Shown: piece after piece, positions 53,573 to 58,456 of the stretch
Position numbering within the stretch: the stretch's first letter is position 1
Layout of the letters: each line of letters opens with the position of its first letter
Assembly: GCA_964395975.1 (NCBI GenBank)
Contig: CAYNBZ010000009.1
Span: forward strand, 1 to 58,456
Length of the DNA: 58,456 nt
Origin: Avimuribaculum sp964395975
Lineage (GTDB): Bacteria; Bacteroidota; Bacteroidia; Bacteroidales; Muribaculaceae
Direction of reading: 5' to 3'
Program-made: the position numbers and the translations under genes
Notes under the pieces: model-generated
The model's database searches: none
Told to the model about the DNA's origin: nothing
Seen by the model: the letters and a program-made list of their open reading frames with translations, nothing else

Positions 53573-55780
53573 TTAATCTATTGCTGTCAATTCAAACACC
53601 CGGCTCGAATATTCGGTACCAAGCACGAGAGCTATGCCCTGCGACATAAGCAGACGACCCGAAAATACTGCACCTTCCATTTCTTTCATGCCGTCATTGT
53701 TGGCATTGATTTCATGCAAACGATAATTCTTGTCGGGATCAAGCCCTGCCATGCGGAACGGAGGCACGGTGCGACTTGCAAAATGTTTCAACTTAAAACC
53801 GAAGAATACAGCCTTTTGCTTGTCGGGCGACACATACATCAACGACGACACATCGCCATTCCCTTCATAAGGCGAACGCAGGCGGTAAAGGTCGCCTTGT
53901 TGTATGACCTCACGCAAACGTTTATAATCCGATACGGCCTGCTTTGCAAATTCCAATTCTTCGGGCGAGAAATCAGACGTTTTCATTTCTATTCCAAGGC
54001 GTCCGGTCATTGCCACATCGAAACGGAACTTGAGTGGAATTACTCTTCCCGTCTGATGATTGGGCGATGCACTTACGTGCGATGCCATTCCCGCAGCCGG
54101 ATAAAACATCGATGTTCCCCATTGCATATAAATGCGCTGCAATGCATCGGTATCGTCGCTCGTCCAGAATTCATCGTAATATGGCAACACGCCATAATTT
54201 GCACGACCGCCACCACTGGCGCAGGCCTGCAATATCAAGTCGGGATACTTGGCACGAATGCGTTCAAGCACATTGCGCAATCCTTTATGGTATTCTATAT
54301 ATATATGCGACTGGCGATTCTTTGGCAAATATGGCGAACCATAATTTGTCAGGCTCATATTGGCATCCCATTTCATGTAAGCGATATCGGGGCATTCAGT
54401 CATCAGATTGTCAACAATCGAGAACACAAAATCCTGCACCTCGGGATTGGTCAGGTCGAGCACCATTTGAGTACCGCCACGCCCGAGCAATGGCTCACGA
54501 CCCGGGTACTGCAATATCCAGTCAGGATGTTTTTCATAAAGTTCACTCGACTCCCAGTTGCACATCTCCGGTTCAATCCATATACCGAATTTTATATTGT
54601 TCTTCTTTGCCTCATCCACAAGCGGTTGCAGCCCGTCAGGTAACTTGCGGTAGTCAACAGTCCAATCGCCAAGTGCGGCATTGTCGGTCAAGCGTTGATA
54701 CTTCTCGCTGGCAAACCAACCATCGTCCATCACGAAGAGTTCGCCGCCAATCTCTGCAACACCTCTCATAAGCGAGAACATCTTGTCGTTATCCACGTCG
54801 AAATATACACCTTCCCAACTGTTAAGCAATACATCGCGCAGAGCGGTACCATTATGCAACTTGCCGTCGCGTCGAGCCCAGTTGTGGAAGTTTCGGCTCA
54901 CTCCACCTTTCCCACATTCGCTATAAGTAAGGGCAAGTTCGGGAGTGACAAATGTTTCGCCGGCCTTTAAATAATACTGTGATGCTGTTTCATCTATGCC
55001 TGCAATGAAATGATGGAGATACTTCATGTCTATATCGGTATCTATGCGCAACTTGTAATTACCCGAATAGCATAATGCCGCACCTATCACACGCCCCGTT
55101 TCTTCCGATGGCTTGCCATCAAGCGACAGCATCACTTCGGGATGGTCGCTCATTCCGTTACGCACGCCATCACGATTCTTTATTACTTTCATTCCGGCAG
55201 TAAGTGGTTCTTCAAACAAATTGACTTCATTTGCCCAACAACCGTGCAGATGCGACAGCCACACTTGATTGCCGTGGATGGGAAGATAAGCCGACGCAAA
55301 CTGTGCCAACTTCACATCGCCTTTTTTCTCGCTATGGGAGATTTCACTCCACATTTCAATAATATTCGAGTCGGTAAACGAACGGTAGCAATTAACCACC
55401 TCAAACGGATAAACCTTGTCACGTGTCAGCACACGCACCATTTCACCCTTGTCGGTAGATTCGCGGGTCACATTCACCACCACAAGATTGAGCGAAATGC
55501 TTCCATCAGTGTGTTCCACTTCAATTGCCGCTTCATCAAGAGGCCATGAATTAAACGTCGGATAAGCCGGACGGTCGAAAGCCAACCCTGAATTCCATAC
55601 TTGCGCCACTTCATCCTGGGATATACGCGAACCGTAATAAGCAATCTTCAACGGCTCACCCTCATTGGCACGTAATAGCATAGACGTGTTATTTGTAGAA
55701 ATAAGGACATCTTCGGCCATAGCCACCGAGCCGATACCTCCAATGACAAATGCCAACATAGCAAACAATGTTTTTTTCAT
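53573..55780 (-). CDS. Alpha-galactosidase, glycoside hydrolase family 36
   Basis: A 735-residue exported GH36 enzyme releasing terminal alpha-1,6-galactose, for example from raffinose-type sugars. Signal peptide to about residue 22. An N-terminal beta-supersandwich domain (about 25-300) precedes the TIM barrel, which has WEGVYFDV, MDDGWF, the nucleophile Asp472 in YMKWDANMS, the CASGGGR substrate loop and the acid/base Asp in WTSDDTDALQR (about 540-547). A short C-terminal beta domain closes it. It is alone, with no SusCD pair beside it; a candidate small RNA lies 250 bases upstream. Confidence 0.95.
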   Translation of the reverse strand: MKKTLFAMLAFVIGGIGSVAMAEDVLISTNNTSMLLRANEGEPLKIAYYGSRISQDEVAQVWNSGLAFDRPAYPTFNSWPLDEAAIEVEHTDGSISLNLVVVNVTRESTDKGEMVRVLTRDKVYPFEVVNCYRSFTDSNIIEMWSEISHSEKKGDVKLAQFASAYLPIHGNQVWLSHLHGCWANEVNLFEEPLTAGMKVIKNRDGVRNGMSDHPEVMLSLDGKPSEETGRVIGAALCYSGNYKLRIDTDIDMKYLHHFIAGIDETASQYYLKAGETFVTPELALTYSECGKGGVSRNFHNWARRDGKLHNGTALRDVLLNSWEGVYFDVDNDKMFSLMRGVAEIGGELFVMDDGWFASEKYQRLTDNAALGDWTVDYRKLPDGLQPLVDEAKKNNIKFGIWIEPEMCNWESSELYEKHPDWILQYPGREPLLGRGGTQMVLDLTNPEVQDFVFSIVDNLMTECPDIAYMKWDANMSLTNYGSPYLPKNRQSHIYIEYHKGLRNVLERIRAKYPDLILQACASGGGRANYGVLPYYDEFWTSDDTDALQRIYMQWGTSMFYPAAGMASHVSASPNHQTGRVIPLKFRFDVAMTGRLGIEMKTSDFSPEELEFAKQAVSDYKRLREVIQQGDLYRLRSPYEGNGDVSSLMYVSPDKQKAVFFGFKLKHFASRTVPPFRMAGLDPDKNYRLHEINANNDGMKEMEGAVFSGRLLMSQGIALVLGTEYSSRVFELTAID

Positions 55781-56026
55781 CTTGTTGTTTTATAGTTTTT
55801 AGGTTTACACTTATCTTAAATGCTAGATCGATACAAAAATAAACAAATATTTCAAACACTAATGACATTATTTTGCTAAATTCATTGCAAATCATCCAAG
55901 CCACATATTTTTAGCATGATCTTGCCATCAAAGCGTCATCATCCGATGGATGGGAACTTAACACAGCAACCTACCGGTCAACAATAATCAAAAAACGGCA
56001 ACCGGTTCCTTAATTTTATAAGGTAT

Positions 56027-56090
56027 AAAAAAATTGATTGTCTCACGACAATCAATCTTGTTAACCTTAAATCTAATACCATGAAAAACA
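56027..56090 (-). ncRNA. Candidate small RNA with own promoter and terminator
   Basis: On the minus strand TATATTTG (56103-56096) is a perfect -7 element. About 35 bases after the expected start comes a perfect 10-pair hairpin, ATTGATTGTC (56056-56047) with GACAATCAAT (56042-56033), loop GTGA, followed by a T run to 56027. The RNA would be about 64 bases. Its 5' half has ATGGTATTAGATTTAAGG, a phrase I have the uncertain impression of having met in other Bacteroidales; a short Leu-rich frame begins there but runs into the terminator. The -33 element is poor. Confidence 0.5.
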
Positions 56091-56289
56091 CGGTGCAAAT
56101 ATAGTAAATTTATGCTATTCAGCATAATCTTAAGCAAGAGAACCCATGCTGTTAACTTTATTTAATAACAAATAAGTGATATTCTGTGAACTTCAGAAAT
56201 GACATCTACCAAATGAACATAAACCATTGCAAGATGAAATTTGGCATCAAGAAACTGACGGAAAAGAAAAGTTAAAAAAACATCCGACA

Positions 56290-56329
56290 ACAAAAAAGGA
56301 TGGCAAGGTGACCCCATCCAACCTTTTTT
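56290..56329 (-). terminator. Terminator after the unknown secreted protein gene
   Basis: GGATGG (56298-56303) pairs with CCATCC (56314-56319), with six T following on the minus strand and seven on the plus strand, so it can work both ways. Confidence 0.7.
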
Positions 56330-56395
56330 AATTGTGTTCGGATAATCAAAAACAATCGCTTCTGATTTCCTTAATAAGCTTCATCGTTCATCTGA

Positions 56396-56953
56396 TTATT
56401 TTGTCTTTTCAGCAATCATAGCTTTTGCTTGATTCATTATATCAATTAATGTTGCTATATTTGAGGGATTTATAAATACTGCCGAATTTGATATGGACTC
56501 ATTGGCATAGATGAAAACTGTCCACTTGTTCTTAGAATAGTAGGCACCAAATTTCAGATTGTTAAGTGTCTGATATTCAATTTCTGTATATACTTCTGGT
56601 TGGGTAAGAAGCAGTTCATCCTTAATGTAATTCAGTGCTTTAATGCAAGCATCAAGTTCTACATATTCCAAGATTCCTGTATATGGGTCTAATGAGTGTC
56701 CATTGAAATAGTGTGTTTCAATACTCATACACCCACTTTTTATGCCACTAATAACATTTGTTGCGATAAAAACTTGGATGTCAATTCCTTTGATTTTTGG
56801 TGAGTCTAAGTCATAAACCTCCTTTTGGACAAAACTTCCATATTTACCCATAAACTCAAATGATTCCCTTTTTAATTCTTCTTTTGTGTCTTGTGCAAAT
56901 GATGTGTTGGCAACCAAAACAAATGATAGAACAATTAAAAGAATTTTTCTCAT
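56396..56953 (-). CDS. Secreted protein of unknown function
   Basis: A 185-residue protein with a clear signal peptide (to about residue 20, SFAQ). The mature part is alpha/beta with conserved-looking aromatic positions (SIETHYFNGHSLDPYTGILEYVELDACIKALNYI and KFGAYYSKNKWTVFIY). I do not recognise the family. The gene is visibly more AT-rich than its neighbours, which may mean recent transfer. It has its own promoter (57102-57132), a leader of about 140 bases and a terminator. Confidence 0.75.
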   Translation of the reverse strand: MRKILLIVLSFVLVANTSFAQDTKEELKRESFEFMGKYGSFVQKEVYDLDSPKIKGIDIQVFIATNVISGIKSGCMSIETHYFNGHSLDPYTGILEYVELDACIKALNYIKDELLLTQPEVYTEIEYQTLNNLKFGAYYSKNKWTVFIYANESISNSAVFINPSNIATLIDIMNQAKAMIAEKTK

Positions 56954-57101
56954 AAGATATTTTTTTAGATATTACTTGAATAGTCAAAATCTGTCCTGAC
57001 AATAGATATGCACTAGGACAAAAACAACGCCTTTTATTATGTATGCACACCCACCCTCCACTCCATCCACCAATGTTTGATGATGCGGCGTGGGCGTAGT
57101 G

Positions 57102-57132
57102 CAAATATATGTATTTTTTCATCCTCTACAAA
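57102..57132 (-). promoter_or_regulatory. Promoter of the unknown secreted protein gene
   Basis: Minus strand TTTG (57132-57129), a 19-base spacer and TATATTTG (57109-57102). The distance to the ATG at 56953 gives a leader of about 140 bases. Confidence 0.7.
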
Positions 57133-57173
57133 ATTCTTAATGTCAAACCTGCTATCAATCGCCTCACTTTTCA

Positions 57174-57181
57174 TAACTTTG
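57174..57181 (+). promoter_or_regulatory. -7 element upstream of the SDR gene
   Basis: TAACTTTG lies about 110 bases before the ATG at 57293. The -33 region is weak. It overlaps the divergent promoter region of the neighbouring gene. Confidence 0.45.
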
Positions 57182-57292
57182 TACATTACAAAACATAGTC
57201 ACTCTTGGCGACAAAAGATCGTAACAAAGCCAAGGATGTTTCAAGATCTATTATTGTCACTACACTAAAAAATTAACTCAGCAACGCGGCGA

Positions 57293-58144
57293 ATGGATGG
57301 ACAAGGATATTACATAGTGACCGGAGCCACCGGCAGCATTGGACGAGCTATTTGCCGGCAATTGCTGTCGGAAGGTAAAAGTGTGATTGCCACATACCGC
57401 AATGCACATCGCAAAGAGCAATTACTTGACGAACTCTGCCGGTCGATATCCGGTCGAGCAACGATAGAGTGTGAGCTTCTCGAACTTGACAAGCAGGCAT
57501 CAATACGCGACTTCTGCAACCGCATTAGCGGTACACGCATCCATGCACTAATAAACAATGCCGGAGCCATGAACAGATATTACAGGCTCACCAATGACGG
57601 ACTTGAGCACACTATGGCGGTGAACTTCTTTGGAACTGTGTTGCTCACACGGCTACTACTGCCACACATCGAACCCACAGGATGCATCATATTTACCACC
57701 TCGGTCACACGCCGCCTGCATCGGCTCACGGCAGAACTGCCGTTTCCAACCGAAAAGAATTTTTCACAACTCGGCACATACGGACGCAGCAAACTTGCAC
57801 TTACACACTATGCCATGCACCTTGCCGATGAACTGCAAGGACAACACATCAGGGTAAACTGCGCCGACCCCGGGGTTGTAGATTCGGGCATGATAACAAT
57901 GCACCGATGGTTTGACCCGCTTGCCGACCTGTTCTTCCGCCCATTCATCAGTTCACCCGAACGAGGTGCCGAATCGGCTTTGCAAGCAATCGTCTCTCCT
58001 CTCACCGGCATGATTTTCCACCACTCGCGATTCCACGCCATTGGCAGGGAATTGCGACACAACGATGCCCACCGGCAATTAATCTCAACCACCGACAATC
58101 TGCTCCTGCCATCAATTACACCTGATAATCTTGACCACACATAA
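57293..58144 (+). CDS. Short-chain dehydrogenase/reductase
   Basis: A 283-residue NAD(P)-dependent oxidoreductase of the SDR superfamily, closest in style to retinol-dehydrogenase-like members. The cofactor motif TGATGSIG is at residues 10-17, NNAG near 88, a Ser in FTTSVT and the catalytic pair YGRSK near 163. The long C-terminal part (RWFDPLADLFFRPF) is typical of the branch. The substrate is unknown. Confidence 0.88.
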   Translation: MDGQGYYIVTGATGSIGRAICRQLLSEGKSVIATYRNAHRKEQLLDELCRSISGRATIECELLELDKQASIRDFCNRISGTRIHALINNAGAMNRYYRLTNDGLEHTMAVNFFGTVLLTRLLLPHIEPTGCIIFTTSVTRRLHRLTAELPFPTEKNFSQLGTYGRSKLALTHYAMHLADELQGQHIRVNCADPGVVDSGMITMHRWFDPLADLFFRPFISSPERGAESALQAIVSPLTGMIFHHSRFHAIGRELRHNDAHRQLISTTDNLLLPSITPDNLDHT

Positions 58145-58223
58145 ACACCTGTTGCCCTACTATTCATAATAAACAGACCATCAACCTTTTAATAAGAACC
58201 GAATAAATTGACAGAACGATAAA

Positions 58224-58456
58224 ATGGCAAAGAGACAACCAAAAATATCAAAGGAAGAAACCTTGGAGACTATTCTCTTTAACTGTCGCAACAGTTTGAG
58301 AGGGCGTGCTGCCATGACCGACAAGCGCGATTTGTTGTTGACTCTTGTGTTCTTGAAATTCATAGGGGAACGGTTCAAGCAGCAAAAGGATAAAATCAGG
58401 CATGAGATTGTAGAGGTTCAAGGCATTCACGACGAGGCTTTTGTTGAAATGCAACT
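58224..58456 (+). CDS. hsdM: Type I restriction-modification methyltransferase subunit, 5' part
   Basis: The frame opens at ATG 58224 and runs off the window after 77 codons. The N-terminus (KEETLETILFNCRNSLRG, then DKRDLLLTLVFLKFIGERF) is the helical N-terminal domain of HsdM. The methyltransferase core, and any hsdS and hsdR genes, lie beyond the end. It probably methylates adenines in a bipartite target set by HsdS. This is the edge of a defence locus. Confidence 0.85.
   Translation, partial: MAKRQPKISKEETLETILFNCRNSLRGRAAMTDKRDLLLTLVFLKFIGERFKQQKDKIRHEIVEVQGIHDEAFVEMQ

Larger units (their letters stand above)
55781..56395. other. Intergenic region with candidate small RNA
   Basis: About 615 AT-rich bases without a protein gene. 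It holds a weak -7 element for the galactosidase (TATTTTTG, minus, 55841-55834), the small RNA unit at 56027-56103, and the terminator of the next gene. I see nothing else. Confidence 0.5.

Noticed and set aside
53471..54643. Long plus-strand open frame opposite the alpha-galactosidase gene
   Set aside because: It is exactly antisense to a clear GH36 gene, its product has no recognisable domain, and no promoter or ribosome site fits.
1..58456. CRISPR arrays, insertion sequences, integrases and rRNA genes
   Set aside because: No regularly spaced repeats, no transposase or recombinase frame and no rRNA sequence were seen in the window.

Overview
The window is a chromosomal segment of a member of Bacteroidota, almost certainly order Bacteroidales. 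The evidence is a SusC/SusD outer-membrane pair, two proteins with type IX secretion sorting tails, many lipoproteins of Bacteroidales-restricted families (DUF4302, DUF4270, DUF3256, DUF4919, DUF6029, Omp28), and repeated promoters of the Bacteroidota type (TTTG, about 20 bases, then TAnnTTTG). A gut family such as Muribaculaceae is plausible but cannot be proven from this sequence.

Layout. 1-1100: tRNA-Asp and a RelE/ParE-type toxin-antitoxin pair. 1209-10539 (minus): SusC-SusD, a zinc metallohydrolase lipoprotein, a DUF4302 lipoprotein and a type IX-secreted protein, probably one transcript. 11186-16845: an RluA-type pseudouridine synthase, a GNAT acetyltransferase, a YqgE protein, tRNA-Leu, nagB, the preQ0/preQ1 operon queF-queC-queD-queE, and tRNA-Thr. 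16885-24115 (minus): DUF4270, a half-length glycogen-synthase-like protein, a CapA-like protein, folD, ffh, panD and panC. 24297-29902 (minus): a RelA/SpoT enzyme, a PgpH-type c-di-AMP phosphodiesterase, a membrane protein and DUF4919. 30028-33989 (minus): a MalY/PatB enzyme, DUF3256 and a DEAD-box helicase. 34240-46321 (plus): an NfeD-family protease, kdsB, an M16 homologue without its zinc site, a serine-dehydratase remnant on the other strand, an acidic protein, rsmI, two lipoproteins, folB, and then TlpA, DUF6029, Omp28 and a type IX cargo. 46593-53437 (minus): a NagB-like/PIG-L fusion and the histidine genes hisG-hisD-hisC-hisB. 53573-58456: a GH36 alpha-galactosidase, a candidate small RNA, an unknown secreted protein, an SDR enzyme and the start of a type I restriction-modification hsdM.

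The most interesting signal is upstream of hisG. A perfect Bacteroidota promoter is followed by a 28-codon reading frame with five histidines in seven residues. Next comes an intrinsic terminator whose 5' arm can instead pair with the end of the leader frame. This is a complete, classical histidine attenuator in a phylum where such control is little described. A second non-coding candidate is a promoter plus perfect terminator, giving a transcript of about 64 nucleotides upstream of the alpha-galactosidase. Other points are a dispersed palindromic repeat in three copies (two near tRNAs), several enzymes whose catalytic motifs are degenerate (M16, NagB-like, GT5-like), a decayed sdaA tail, and a thiol-redox/type IX secretion gene set.
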